Counted from the first letter of the stretch, positions 32,371 through 44,610 are shown. The stretch: 64,000 bases of DNA from Platycnemis pennipes (GCA_933228895.1 OW121848.1:91903470-91967469), one strand, 5' to 3'. A program made the numbers and translations. The notes: generated by a model from the sequence alone, not told the origin.

Positions 32371-34414
32371 TTTCTATCCGTTCATTAAAATCACGCGTCG
32401 GCTCCTATGCTAAACGTGTGCCAAAGACAATGCCTTATTGGTGGGGGAAGGCTGATATCGTTCATGCCACCGCGCTTCACCGTCGAGTGTCGAGTAGTGA
32501 ATGTTGTTTTTGAGAGAGTGTAAATAACGCCGATGGGAGTTCCCTAAGGCTCACGACGTTTTTCCTATGCCAAGCGCTACCAAAATTAATACGCCTTCCC
32601 TCCTTGTATTTCGATCACGTCCTTTTCCATATGAATTATGGTTTCGCCCTAAATCTTCTTTTCAAATGAACGTGTCATAGGAATTCTCACCACGCTCGAA
32701 TCATTATCACACGTGTACTAACCGTTTCCCATCCTGTATGGTAGCGGCGGCTATGTTTTTCCACCTCACGTGTCAAAATTCAAAGGGTTGGCTTTGGAAA
32801 AAATTCTCGCGTGTTCAGGAGCCACAAATATATATTTAACGCAGTGCACGTCACTTTAAATTGCTCTGTCTATGTTCTCCAGTACTGGAATGATTCCGGT
32901 CTTTCTCTACGAGATACATTTTCCTCGCCCTTTGCTTTGCTTTTGTGAAATTCCCATCGCCATGATTGATGTCAATTGATTATTTTCGTCGGCAGGTTAT
33001 ATTCACCAGTGTGTGGCTAGGCGTAGGCTACCGTTCAAATTGCATTCTCGTATGCAATGCTGCGAAAAGAATGAAAGTGTAAGAGTGGGAATGGAAATGA
33101 AGTGATCGAATGTCAGATGAGCTGTGTTTTTGTTGCAAAGTAAAGTCGAAACGGAATGAAGGAATTGGGCTGGCGTGGATACCATTAAATTCATGCGTTA
33201 GATCGTTGGTGGTTGAGGTTGTTGTACAATCGTTGCAGATGGTTCTATGAAATTACTATGGCTAGAGATTTCCAGGCTGCATGGAGGACGGGAAATATCA
33301 GGCGGTCAATGATAATTAAAGATGGATGATATTGTCATAAATTGTTTAATACGGTGCATGCACATCTATTTGGTCCTGAGGTCTATGACTTTGGCTGGCA
33401 ACAAACGGGGTATGCAAAATATTATCTTGTTTCTGAAGTAGGAGAAAAAGCGAAATATTGTAGAGCCCTCGATAACTTTTTTTAATGCTATTATTTTTTT
33501 ATAGGGACTCATGCCATGGCTATCCGGTAACAGTAATAAGTAACATTACGGAAGATCTTTAATCGTTGACCCAAACATTTTGGTTACAATTACTTAACTG
33601 TGTTGAAATAACAGTCGCATTTTTAAAATTTTCGGAATTAAATCTACAGTTTTTCCTGGGAATTGTAGCGTTACATAGCATGATATGAGGCTACATGCTA
33701 AACATTAAATGACATGTCTTTGTAATTCAAATTTAACAGTGATTCCCTCTTCACATCCTTCCAATGTTCACTAAGGTTTTATTGCTTGAGTACTGAGTAA
33801 CTATCATTCCCTAGAACGAGTATTGATAGATTTTTCCTCGCTCATTTGATAGAGGTAATTTACAATGTGCTAAGCATTGTCACTTCGATGTGTTAATTTC
33901 TGTTGCTGTGACTCTGAGCTCACAGCGTTGTTTAACTTTGCCCAACCCTTCTGCCTTCCATGTTTGGGTTACAGTATTGTAGAGCATAGGCACGAAATCA
34001 GCCCGCTGGGTTTTGAATGGTAATGGAGAAAGCGTGAAAGCTTCGACAGTGCCTGACAAGTGTCACCATTTACCATTGTTACCATTAAGATAAACAATGA
34101 TGGTTTTATGGTAGAATGTAATCTAATGAATAACTCAAATCAATTTTATGGCACATCGTCAAGATATACCTATCTTCATTCTGCCTGAAAGTTTCCTTCG
34201 AAGAAACCTCACTTGTAGCGTCCGTATACTATAAATTCAATTGTTTTTTAGTATAACAAGTCTCTTGCATGGCTGTGGGAATAAATTTATTCTTGTATTT
34301 ATGATAAACATTTCGGTCGATTTCTTCGTTAATATAATCTACTTTTTCATTATACTTGCAATTGTATCGGCCGTTACTTGGTGTAAACGATTCATTTTAG
34401 TAAATCAGCAAACA
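32371..34414. other. 2 kb unique sequence, no gene seen
   Basis: AT-rich with short frames (63 aa 33194-33003 -, 80 aa 34241-34483 +). The latter is hydrophobic because of T-rich codons and runs into the foldback element, so it is discounted. Confidence 0.45.
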
Positions 34415-34533
34415 CTTGGTTTTTCCACAATTTTATTAAAAATTGTCATAACCAGTTTCGGTCAACACCTGATGATGACCTGATAGGTCGAAACCGGTTG
34501 TGTCAATTTTTATAAAATCGAGGAAAAGCCAAG
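34415..34533. mobile_element. 119-bp foldback/MITE-like element
   Basis: The left arm CTTGGTTTTTCCACAATTTT, then ATTAAAAATTG, then CCAGTTTCGGTC pairs with the right arm, which ends GACCTGATAGGTCGAAACCG, then TCAATTTTTATAAAATCG, then AGGAAAAGCCAAG. The centre reads CACCTGATGATGACC. This is the CCGGTTTCG ... CCTGATGATGA type of arthropod inverted-repeat element, without coding capacity. Confidence 0.75.
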
Positions 34534-35214
34534 GGTTTTGATGATATACAATGCTACTTCAGGCTTTGCTTCGAAGGAAAATTTCTTGTCAATTGGTTTT
34601 CTTTTCATTTTTCTGTTCTCTTTCGGGATAGGCATTCTGTTCCTGCAAGTATCTGCAGGAATAGTTTTGAGGAATAATTTTAATAAGGTTCCAACCGCTG
34701 TAATTTACATAGTTTCACTTTATTACGGATTCCAGTGTGGGTTTAGTAAATAAGGAAACTTGTGTACCAATATTTACCCATCGGCGATGTAGCTGAAATC
34801 TAAGGTCATATTTGAATGACGGTTCGTTGGTGTCTGGTAAACGTTTTATGGTAATTGTCGATCGAATTGAATAGGTAGTTTTTTTGGGCAAATTCTGTTC
34901 TCCTGTGCTGGATCAGCAAGGTACTTATTTTTATTTGCGTCGGTTATAGGAGGTGGCATCGGAATCCCACTCTGTTTTTACATGCGTGTAGTAATAAAAA
35001 ACACGCCGCCAATTATCATATTAACAAAATGTCGAAAACGACTCTTTAAGCAAACTACCAGCTGCCAAAACTGGTCATCCTAACACCGCAAAAAAATTTA
35101 TTTCCTTTCGTGTTTACGATATGATCTATTGATCGTCGAAAGCGTTTGAATTTTCATTATGAAAAAATAATGGGAGCACGGGAATGCGATAAATAACATT
35201 ATAAAAAGTTATAA
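34534..35214. other. AT-rich unique sequence
   Basis: A 71-codon hydrophobic frame (34538-34753, +) in T-rich DNA starts inside the foldback flank. No motif, so probably fortuitous. Confidence 0.4.
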
Positions 35215-35940
35215 AATAATTAAAAAATTCCAATTTCCTCGGCGGGCGGGAGGGGTTCGGGAGGTTTGCGAAAGGTGCGAGTCTTTTATTTGCCGAAGAT
35301 TTATTGGAGTCACGCAATCCCTGTGAGACCTGGATGCATTTGCGTTGGGCTGGGAAGGAATTGGTTTTGATTTCCCGGGAGCGTCTCGGGGGAATTTTTC
35401 TGCCGCCCTGGCATTTTTTGGCAAAACCAGTTTAATTCTCATTTTTATCCCCCCCCCCCAATAAATTATGTTAGTAACCCTTATTTAGCCGCGTTACGCG
35501 CGCGGGCTAGACCTTGAATTTTAAATACACCCCACTTTGATTTATCGCCTCGGCCAGTCTCCAGACCTCACCCATCCGGAATCTAATTGCTGAAGCCCAG
35601 TGGGTAGTCCGCGCGGTACTCTCCCTCGGGAGGCCGTGGTTTCGAGACCTTCCGAGCAGATTTAAGCTTTGGACGCTCTGGCGTGTCCGTATCTTCCTCT
35701 ATCCCCTTTCGTGTGAGGACCTCGGGATTAAAACGAATGTGCTTCGCGACCTCCCTGATTGCCGTGGGGGAGGGGAGAGTTTCCACGCGGAGGTGCAGGT
35801 CGTTTGATTCACGGCTCCTCCGCTCGCGTGCTAGAGGACGGCCAGGCCGTCGTCCGTGATTACTACGATTATGCCCTTGGATATTTGCCGCGTGCAAACG
35901 CAGTACTACCACCGAACAGTGCATTAACTGCTTCATGAAG
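35215..35940. other. GC-rich block with a tRNA-like segment
   Basis: Moderately CpG-rich DNA with a run of about ten C at 35450-35459. Within it, GCCCAGTGGGTAGTCCGC (about 35596-35613, A-box-like) and CGTGGTTTCGAGACC (about 35634-35648, B-box-like) have pol III spacing. The intervening sequence makes a poor cloverleaf, so a SINE head is more likely than a tRNA. A 117-codon minus frame (35936-35583) overlaps and is not supported as a gene. Confidence 0.35.
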
Positions 35941-38017
35941 GTCGCCTTATTACCTGTGGCTATCGCCTTTCTGACGGCTTATAAATTGTTAATGTGTCAC
36001 AAAAAGCGCGATCGATAATAAAAGCAGCTCCTTCCGCTTCTTTTTTCTTTAATTTCATCTGTGAAACTACTAGCTCATTGCTATTGATGTGCTATGACGT
36101 CGCGTAATGTCAGCGATGGCTAATCGTGAAAATTAGATCCCTATAGCCTAGATTAGATTCTTAGAACCCTAGATTAAAATCCATAGAACCTCAGGGCTTG
36201 TAGCTGAAGTCGTCGTTCGAAACATTAACGCCAAAAATAATTAACTTCCCTAGAGGTTTTGATGCATAGTTGATATCTTTGATGATATCAATTTATTCCT
36301 TCCCTTTAAATTTATAATGAAATAGGCTGCGTGATTTGTAGAACGTACCCTCTTATTGAATAGAATTCACCTTTTTGTTCATTCGTCGTAAATGGAAATA
36401 TTTATTTCAATAACCTACGAGATTCCTATCACAGTAACGAGTTTAAAAATTAACTAGTATCTGTTTAGTTAAAATTAAATAGTAGTATTTGGCTCTCGAG
36501 GTTTTTCTGCTACGTGTGTTTATTTGTACCATTACCTTTCATATGCATTTCAGGATTCATTCTCTGATCATTATTTATCTGAGGATCCTATGTATCTTAT
36601 AACCTGGCTGCCTGTATTGTTATAATGCATCATCATAAGAATAAAAATCCGATAGACCATTTAGACAATTGATTAGTAAAGTTGATTCAGAAAGTCAAAA
36701 GTTGGCTTCAGAAAGTTAAAAGTTAGTCACGTTTTATGCCGTTTTCGTACGGGCGTTTGGTCATTCATATCTTTCTGTACTAAATCTCAAGTAAAATTAC
36801 ATGCTTGAGTTTCAAGCGTCATAAATTATTTTGACCTCAAGGACTTGCAAAAGAATCTAAATGGAATGCAGGTGTTATTTCCTGTGCCCAAAGTAGGATA
36901 GGTAATCGCCAGTCTTTTCCTTGCTTATGATGATCTCACACACTAGATGCAGTGACATCGCAGAAGACAGTGAGTGTAATGACTCAGCCAACATTCAAAA
37001 TCCACGGAGAAAAGGTCAGGTACGTTTCTCGTGTAATCTGTGCTGGACTCACAGCATTATATTTCCGTAACGTGTTCGCAGATGAACTTGGGCGTGGAAG
37101 TTTTCACGCCTTTCATGAAGTGATCATCGGAGGCCGCGATCGTTATTTCATCAGATAATTCTGCTGATCATCATCCCCATTGCTTTCTGGTCTGATGAAC
37201 GCAGACTAATGGGCGAATAGATTTGCTCTCGCGCACCTCGCATGCCTTAATCGCATTATATTGCCGCCATCTTCGATATCATACTAGCCGCTAAGAGGTC
37301 GAGGGTGCGGGCTCTACATTACGTTCCCACCTTAGTATGTTAAAACATGTTGATGGAGTACATGTTACCATAACAGGACGTAATTTTAGTATCCTCGGCT
37401 AAAATATTCCGCGCGGGTTTTGCCGTTGCTATTGTGTCGTCTGCTGGCGAGCGAGGGTTAATTTTTTGATGTGCGCATCACCTTCGTTTCCCTGACCTTA
37501 GTGTAACTTTGCGCTCATCCACGGGAAGCACATCCAATGGTGGCGGTCCCGAAACCGAAGAAAAAAAATTGAAGCCATCCTCGTCCTCATACTGTGTATT
37601 TTTTTCCTGTCCTAATTACCGCTCATTACGGCTCACTCCGGTGACTCGAAAATAATGGTCGTCAGCGAATGAATTTACGGTCGCGGAGGGAGGAGAGTAT
37701 TTTTAAAGCCTAGGGGCTTTCGTACTATGTCATTCCCTTCTTTCAGTGACGACAGATGTTGGCTGTAAGAGACGCAACGAGTGGCGGCACCACCATCACG
37801 AATGTGCTCCCAACAAGGTTATTGGCATAAAGTAGCAGTCGATACGGTTTGCATGGGCAAAAAGTTGAGCACCTGGTGTACAATTTTTTCGTGTGCTTTC
37901 AAAGTGGGGTGAGGTTTTTTTATACCAACATTTTTATTTTTACATAAACATTTTCAAGTTTTTACCTGAGATGTGCGGTTGGTTTTTAAGGGACTAAACT
38001 TTCGGATGGTTATTAGA
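35941..38017. other. 2 kb unique sequence
   Basis: Mostly AT-rich. A 68-codon frame at 36952-37158 (+) has no motif. Nothing recognised. Confidence 0.45.
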
Positions 38018-38300
38018 GAGTGTGGTAGGGTCGTGGAGTGGAGTTGGTAGAGCGCCGGGCTACCAACCAGGGTCCCGGGTTCAAATTCCGGACGGAAGCA
38101 TTTCTTACCCCCCCCCCCCCCCCCCCCACCTAAAATCTCCGCGATTCGATTTTCTGTGTGTCAGAACCTCGTATGAAATCGCAGGCTGCCCAGGTAAAGG
38201 AACTGGCCCCCCTATCCTGATTGTGTGCATTTCCCTCGGCTTAATACGGGGTGAGCTCTACCATCACCTATCAGAAACCAACCTTCGGATTGGATACATT
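38018..38300 (+). mobile_element. SINE family 2 with tRNA-like head
   Basis: The head (about 38022-38098) reads GGAGTTGGTAGAGCGCCGGG (A box), then CTACCAA as a candidate 7-nt anticodon loop flanked by CCGGG / CCAGG, then TCCCGGGTTCAAATTCCGG (B box GGTTCAAATTCC). The inferred anticodon ACC (Gly) is not a normal animal tRNA-Gly, so this is a SINE head, not a tRNA gene. A run of 20 C follows (38108-38127). The body has CCCAGGTAAAGGAACTGGCC, then TATCCTGATTGTGTG, then CTACCATCACC, shared with the copy at 51440. The 151-codon frame over it is incidental. Confidence 0.7.
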
Positions 38301-38639
38301 TTTTTATTAGGGAGTAGATGGTTTGGAATCACAGTTGTCGAATTCTTCAGAGGCTTATCCCTTGGTGTTGGCTGCGTCGGATGCCTCCTCCAGTTGAATA
38401 TTTTCAATTCGGATTCTTGTGAGTGTTGGAACTTTAGGAATATATTTTATTTCATCTTCAATCCCGTTAGAAACTGATAGTCCGCGTCTCCGATCAACGC
38501 TGTTTCAAATGTGACTTGAAGATACGTACTTTCGTCGAGAAGACTGCGGACACATCAACGGAGAAAATTGATATTGACAGTAGTTCACATCATCGCTTTA
38601 TTTCATCTATTGCTGCTTATATATGCTGATGCCACTACC
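38301..38639. other. Unique sequence
   Basis: Nothing recognised. Confidence 0.5.
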
Positions 38640-38890
38640 TATATGCATCATCATCTTCATCGCTGGTCATCATTCTAAAGACCGGTTTACCCAGCTTTAA
38701 CATTCTATCATTCAACATATTTACATCAATGTAAATCTCTTACATAATCGTCCCTACCTGACCCTTGGTACTCCTTTGTCGTTTCTCCCACTCCTTTTCT
38801 CTATGACAACCGTCTTCATGAGACACCACTCCTCAAGATTTGTCCTATATCTATTCTTTGATTCTTTTTAGGAGTTTAATCTGTTGCGAT
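38640..38890 (-). mobile_element. LINE family B 3'-end fragment, diverged
   Basis: On the minus strand the reading DINVNMLNDRMLKLGKPV (one of three frames, near 38740-38670), ending RMMTS plus a GATGATGATG tail, and upstream LLKRIKE, IGQIL(R) and HED correspond to the LKTIKRRR..IGHILR.DG block in the 19905 and 45735 copies. Frameshifts and stops interrupt it. Confidence 0.5.
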
Positions 38891-39589
38891 TTTCATACCA
38901 GCGATATCGATATCCATTGCGATATTCAACAACAAAAAGCTACTGGTTTGAATCCCAACTAGGGCATAGATATTGATTTTGTCGTAGTTTTAAGTTTAGT
39001 TGAGCCGATGGGAGAGTAATTGTAGCACCTTAAAACCGAATTTGTCTACCACTATTAGTACTACTCGACCTCGTAACACTAAGTCTGTATCTCCATACTG
39101 GGCTTATTACCCTTTTTAGACTTAATATGAAGTACGCAAGGATGATATATCAAAGTTAATTGGTGTTTTCTTTTGCAGAAAGGAATAATGTGACTAGGAA
39201 ATTATGGTTGACAAAGGTTATTTTATTTAGGTGTGTTAGTATAGATATTTGAATGAGACGGGTTATTTTATTAGGGTATGCGGAATAAATTAATTAGAAA
39301 GGAGGATGACTGAACTAAGGTTTTGTATAGGAAGAAGTATGATAGGTAAGAAGTTAATTTTTTTTGGATTAGTCCGAGAAAGGAGGAATGAGATTTCGAA
39401 TTTGCGAGGAACTTCTCCAGAGGCCAACATTGGAATTTTTGGTAACATGTGAGACTTGCTGGGTTGACGTAGGGCCGTACTAGTACCACAATTACTACTC
39501 CAACTCGACTTCGAAAACTTATGCAAACCTACCATATCTAAAACCCCTGTAGCCCTGCAAGATTGCCACCCTCGGATGTATATCTCGTA
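38891..39589. other. Unique sequence with a B-box-like string
   Basis: CTGGTTTGAATCCCAACTAG at about 38942-38961 resembles a pol III B box without an A box, possibly a SINE trace. Overlapping minus frames at 39271-39535 (72 and 81 aa) have no motif. Confidence 0.35.
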
Positions 39590-40680
39590 AATTTGACGAG
39601 GCCGTGATCTATCGATGAGGGGGAACCGCGGAGAGGGGACGTGCCTATTGCGAGGAGAGGGGTGGATAGGATGAGGTGCAGGATGGGGTGACGAGTTTGT
39701 TGATGTGGCGGGCGGTTGGGGGTAGGGGGAGAGCGTGGGTGTGAGGCCGACGGAGGGTTAAAGAGCTCTATCGGGGTGAGGTGTGCGATTTGGGGTGTGC
39801 GGGGATGTGGAGGAGCGTTTGAAGGAACACTCACGTTGTGTGCGATGGTATTGTGGGAGGGAGGAGGCGTGGTCGTGTGGAGGAGGTGGCGGCGTCGGAG
39901 GTGCGTTTCGGTCAGCAACCTGGCAAGGCGGCGAGCGAGGGGGTTTCGTGGTTGGGGGAGAGAGGGAAGGCATATGTTGAGAGCTGTCTCCCCTTTGCCC
40001 CATTCCCGCCCTCCATCCACGCCCTCCCATCCCTGCCCCACCCCCTCGCTCATCCGCGCATTCATCCTCCCACCCCACCAGTCCCATCCCGTTCCCTTCG
40101 GGTCGGACCCGGGCGTTAGATCACCGATCGCTTCAAAGGCCATCCTCGCAGTCTTTTTCCCTCGCTCCTCTCGCCCGCGCGGGGTGTAAGTTCAGCGCCG
40201 CCTTTTGTTTATGATTCAGACCTTCTTCCCGTCTCACCGCGGAGAGAAGGGGGGTCGGGGGAGGCATTTCTGAAAGTCTTTCGAGGTGACGTCTCTTCGG
40301 AGCGGCGACTTTCTCAAACAACGATTCGGTTCGTCCCGAAGACATTTTTATGCGGTGGGAACCGTGTTTTTTTCTCTCTTCCTCTCTCTTTCTGTCTCTT
40401 TTCTCTGCCCCGGCGACGTGGTCCTCGTCCGGGACGGTTTTCCGTTCTTGTTCCGATGTTTTTATCTCCCGGAGCGAGGGAGAATTAAAAACGGGGAGGG
40501 AGGGAACGTTCGAGAGACGGAACTTGTAAAAATTTGACCGGTCCACCCGTCCGTCCACCGGAGGTCGTTAAGCGCCTCAAAGGTTTTGTGCATCGTCAAA
40601 ATTTCGAATTGTGCGTATCGACAACCACCTTGATTTTCCATTACGGCGGGCTTGTTTCGTCGGCGATGTTTTTAGCGATG
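39590..40680. other. Large GC-rich island with the longest open frame in the window
   Basis: About 1.1 kb of CpG-rich DNA. The longest frame (201 aa, 40143-39538, -) is opposed by a 157-aa frame on + (39716-40189) and several shorter ones. All are Pro/His/Arg- or Gly/Arg/Trp-rich without any domain, signal peptide or membrane segment I can recognise. Simultaneous openness on both strands is typical of GC-rich noncoding DNA. A CTCTTCCTCTCTCTTTC tract lies near 40374-40400. Plausibly a promoter/5' UTR region or an old GC-rich repeat. Confidence 0.35.
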
Positions 40681-42426
40681 GTCCCCGAGGCAAATGTTCA
40701 GCAGTAAATTGATACTCTTTCTTAGGCTTTCTATTCGTTTGACTAAAATAGCTGCCATATGGGCCGACATTGGTTTTCAAACGGTATTGATATTTAAACT
40801 ACAGCAATTTTATGCACAACTAAGTGAATTAATAATGATAAACAATTGAGACCGACGAATTTATTTTGTGTTAACTAGTTCGCGCAAATGTGATATAGGT
40901 GTATCCAGTTTCATGGCTACAATCAAAAGTCCATCTAAGACCCGATTTTATAATGCCACGTTCACCTTAACTGTTAGTTTATGGGGTGACGAGGTCCCTC
41001 GGCGTTCATCAAAGCCTAGAGTTTTAAAGTATCAATTGAACATCTAGCTGTAACGAACATTATTAACATATGTTCGTTTTCAAAACTCAGAAGTAGTTAA
41101 CCAGACATCACGAAACTGTACCTAGGCCAGTCCTTAAAGTTAGAAAAATAGTGATAGTATCATAATATAATATTTCCTCGTACATTGCTTCCGCTTAGGA
41201 AACAAATTCATGAGTACTCTTCAATAGCTCTATCATCCAATGTGAAAAACAATTATTTATCTTGTCTTAAACATTGCGTAATTTTCCTTTTTACGTGCAT
41301 TGGGAGAAGGCCAAAGACTACAGGCGCCGCGTGACCGAACATTTCTAGAGGGTGGTAATATGAGTCCTCTCCGGTAAAAGTTGGAACGTAGGTATACAAA
41401 AAGTCTTCTTGTATTGCCTTGATTATTTGCAGGAAAATTTTCTACTCCGCACTTCGAAGTTTTTAACCCACTACAAACATACACATCGATTAATAGTAGT
41501 ATCCTTCAGTAACGAAAAAGTGAATGAGTGCGGTGAATGCAATTTTGAATAGTAAATGTGTATTATCATTTTTTTCCGAGTTACCAAAGTTGTATAACCA
41601 GAGTCCTTGCACTAAATACCGTAACAAGCCAAATGTTTACTAAATATTGAGCATACAAGGAAGAAAATGTTTGTTTTTGAATGTATAACCGACATTTGCC
41701 CTGTAGGAAATATAAATTTACATACCTGAAATCCCTGAAATGCTATTGGTTTTCCTTGGCCAGGAAACCGACTCTCCTCCTTACCGTTACTCATGTTCCT
41801 GTCTCTTTCTTTGTAGCCTTGTAATACGTCTTTCTGCGTATCGACAGTTGCTATCCTTTATTTGTACATGTTTGAATTTAGCGGACGTCTCGAAAATCGT
41901 TCAGTCTTAATGAATAAACATAAGCTAAGAATATTCTTTCACTTCGGTCATCATCGTCGACGGAAATTTTAGCGTCATTGTAGATTAAAATATGAGTCTT
42001 CAGCGAATACATTAAAGCTTAATTTTTTTTCCTCTGGACTCATCGCTCAATCAATCAATATTGCTGCCCGGAAACGGCCAATCAAACCTCAGAGCAATTT
42101 CTCGATCGTTTTCCTTCTTATTATCCGTCCTCTTACCGGCTCTGGCATTAGTTTTAGGCAGTAAGTCTCTGTCATAAGGGCATTATTTTCGTGATACCTT
42201 TAAGTAGACGTATAGAGAGGAATGTAGCGTCGCGTCGCTTTGTAAGCACAGCCTTTCTTGTTCCGTGTAATTCATCGCCGCGGTAAAGTATTTTTTGGCG
42301 CTGTGGAATGCCCTGTCCAAAAAGATTTATTTACAATTTTATCCATTCGTAGCAGGGTCTCATTTTGCATTTTTGCCTTTCGTACGAGTTCCATGGGCTC
42401 CATTTCTTGATAGCAATTAATTTCGG
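40681..42426. other. 1.7 kb unique AT-rich sequence
   Basis: Only short frames (60-79 aa) without motifs. No repeat-family match noted. Confidence 0.45.
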
Positions 42427-42590
42427 GGTACCAGGTTGATTTGGTGGCTTCCCATCCCGAGAGCACGGGTTCTGATCCCGACAGATTTAGGGATTTTTCA
42501 GTGGTATACATTGCTGTGTGAAGAGCACTTCAAATGTATTACTCTGTTCGTCAGATGGGACGTTAAACCTTGAACACCTCGGAGCCGTAC
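42427..42590 (+). mobile_element. SINE family 1 copy, + orientation
   Basis: The head has GTACCAGGTTGATTTGGTGG (A-box region) and GCACGGGTTCTGATCCCG (B box GGTTCTGATCC). The body includes TTCGTCAGATGGGACGTTAA, the core also present inverted at 43483-43500 and 50638-50655. This copy is short and lacks the last part (the CCGGG..TTCC..CTTCC end). Confidence 0.7.
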
Positions 42591-43403
42591 TTTAAAGGCA
42601 TGCTAATACCGAGGCCGGGTTTCTCACCACCATCTCTCCAATCCCTGAAAAATTCCTGCATATGTCCAAATATCTACAAAAAAAATATGCCCAAATCATA
42701 TGTCCAAATATCATAATGGTACGAATGGCCTTGGCTTCGGTTGCCTGAAAAATTACTACTACTCTAATTATAGGTACCGTAATAGAAAATATAAGTAGTT
42801 CGCGCACTTTTCTCCTTGCGGTTTCCAGGGGTTGGTATGTATGCATGTTAGTATGTTGATTCATGCATTGATATGGTAACCTTGGGGGAAAATTCAAGCT
42901 CTGTCGTGATCTACTTATGTATGTAGTTTAAGTACGGTAGGCCAAGACACACTCAGCATGCAGTCCCTTATCAAACTAAAACCGAGCTCTCAAAACGGGA
43001 GTCTTAAGAAAATGCTGCCTCTGTAACCAGTTTTCAAGCATTCACTCGCTCCAAGACGAACATCTGGCCATAAGAGTGCTCAGAGTTTTATTGAGACGTC
43101 ACCATGGATAATTTTTATGCCAGTAATTAAATTATTATTGCCATTTCCGCCGAAATACGATGTGGTTGCACGCTTCTGGGATCTGATAATTTCGCAGTGT
43201 TTGAAGCATGCTCTTATCCAAATTCTTTCACAAATGTCGTTCGAGCATAACTTTCGTTTTCCCGCGTTCAATCCTTAGATAGACACCACAGTGTTGCGAT
43301 AAGCTTGGGCGTAATCATACGAGGAAGGTCACTACTAACGTGCTTTGTGCCTTTTACGATAGGTTTTAGGGATACCTATGGTTAGAGGTGGGATTTTTTC
43401 AAG
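42591..43403. other. Unique sequence with a local duplication
   Basis: CATATGTCCAAATATC occurs at about 42659-42674 and 42697-42713. No gene seen; a 101-codon minus frame (42897-42592) has no motif. Confidence 0.4.
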
Positions 43404-43647
43404 GAATGGAGGAAGGGTGGAGGGAAACCCGGCGTTGGCATTAGCCCGCTCCAAGCGAAAGACGCCAAGGGATTCCACGGTTTAACGTCCCATCCGACGG
43501 ACTGAGTACTGGACACCAAGTGCTCTCCGCGAAGTACTCAATTTAGAGGCCCTTATATGGGTGAAAAATCTACGACCCCTGGGGTTCGAACCCGGGCCCT
43601 CGAGAAGGTAGGCCAGTGTACTCTAGCGACCACACCAACCCGAGGCC
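43404..43647 (-). mobile_element. SINE family 1, full-length-like copy
   Basis: The minus strand starts with GGCCTCGGGTTGGTGTGGTC (A-box region), then GAGGGCCCGGGTTCGAACCC (B box GGTTCGAACCC). It continues through TCCGTCGGATGGGACGTTAA and ends in GCCGGGTTTCCCTCCACCC, TTCCTCC. Length is about 245 bp. With 50559 it is the most complete copy of the family, and the intact pol III boxes support a tRNA-derived origin. No functional tRNA structure is implied. Confidence 0.85.
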
Positions 43648-44556
43648 CTCGAATGTCTTTGTTCCATCCTTCTTCATTTGTTCCTTCCTTTCTTCATCCG
43701 TTGAAATTATTCCGAGCCTAAAATATGTTGTTTTGCGTGAGTGTATGAGTGTCCTTCTTCATTCGAGGGAAGAAATTTTCGTGCCTGTGTGTCGGCATCG
43801 CCGGTGACCGCTTGAAGTTTTGTACTTCGGGGACATTTCCTGTGTTTTATCGCCATTCTGATGCAGGGCTTCATTCATTCTCCCTTATTTATGCGGAGTG
43901 CCTAAAATTAGCTCAGTGTCAAGCTCGACCGTCTCCATTTCACCAAATCCTCCCAGAAACTATGTAATGACCCGGCACATACTTTGAAGCAGTGCTCGGG
44001 GAAAAATTCCAGATTCTCACGATTTTATGTGTGGGAGACTTTATGTGTGCACAGGGTGAAATCTGAGCTCTTTTCCCGGAAGGTCGTAAGTGTCATAAAC
44101 ATTTCTGAAGGTTAAGCTCTTTCTCGGAAAACTGAAAGTCATAAAATTTTTTCAAGGGGTAAATCCTTAAGGAGGATCTCCGGCCCGGTGAAGATGCGAA
44201 AGAGATGCACCGGCCCTGTCATGACCCACGCGGCGACCTTGGTTTGTCCTCGCGTATGAAAATGAGGGTTCGGCGGGCGGGGCGTGCATGGGAATGGTCT
44301 GTGAGACAATAGAGTTCCCGATCCCGAGTTCGCTGGAAGCAGATGGACGTGGCGATCCGTTGGAATAACTTGTCGAGTTGCGAGGAGAGTCGACTGATCC
44401 CCTTCGTAGGAAGCCGGCGGTGAGCCTTATGGTCTCAACGGAAGCGGTTTAAGCCGGGGTTGCGGAATTTTCCCTTCCCAGCGATTGAGTTCTCGCGCAG
44501 AAAATGAACCTCCAGATGATCCAAGTAAACCTTGCGGTGAATGGTCTTCATCTCCA
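43648..44556. other. Unique sequence with a GC-rich block
   Basis: 44160-44480 is GC-rich (CpG-containing) without a useful open frame. 43648-44159 is unremarkable, with two short frames (63 aa 43616-43807 +, 72 aa 43749-43967 +) lacking motifs. Confidence 0.4.
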
Positions 44557-44610
44557 AATGTAACCCTGCAATCCGCCACAAGTGTGTGTTGTAGTAAGTG
44601 GTAGATCCCC
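44557..44610 (-). repeat. LINE family A 3'-tail copy
   Basis: AAATGTAACCCTGCAATCCG, then CCACAAGTGTGTGTTGTAG follows the + strand order of the 8435 tail (TACCCTGCAAGCC, CCACAAGGGTGTGTGGCAG). It lies directly before a LINE B fragment of opposite sense, so the two insertions are nested or adjacent. Confidence 0.65.

Noticed and set aside
34241..34753. Two hydrophobic frames resembling membrane proteins
   Set aside because: Hydrophobicity comes from T-rich codons, and both frames run into or out of a foldback element.
38022..38098. Functional tRNA gene
   Set aside because: The boxes are there, but the anticodon stem has a mismatch, the anticodon ACC is not standard for animal tRNA-Gly, and a SINE body follows. 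Treated as a SINE head.
39538..40143. 201-codon minus-strand open frame
   Set aside because: It is opposed by a 157-codon frame on + and others, is Pro/His/Arg-rich low complexity, and sits in CpG-rich DNA where stops are rare. No domain is recognisable.
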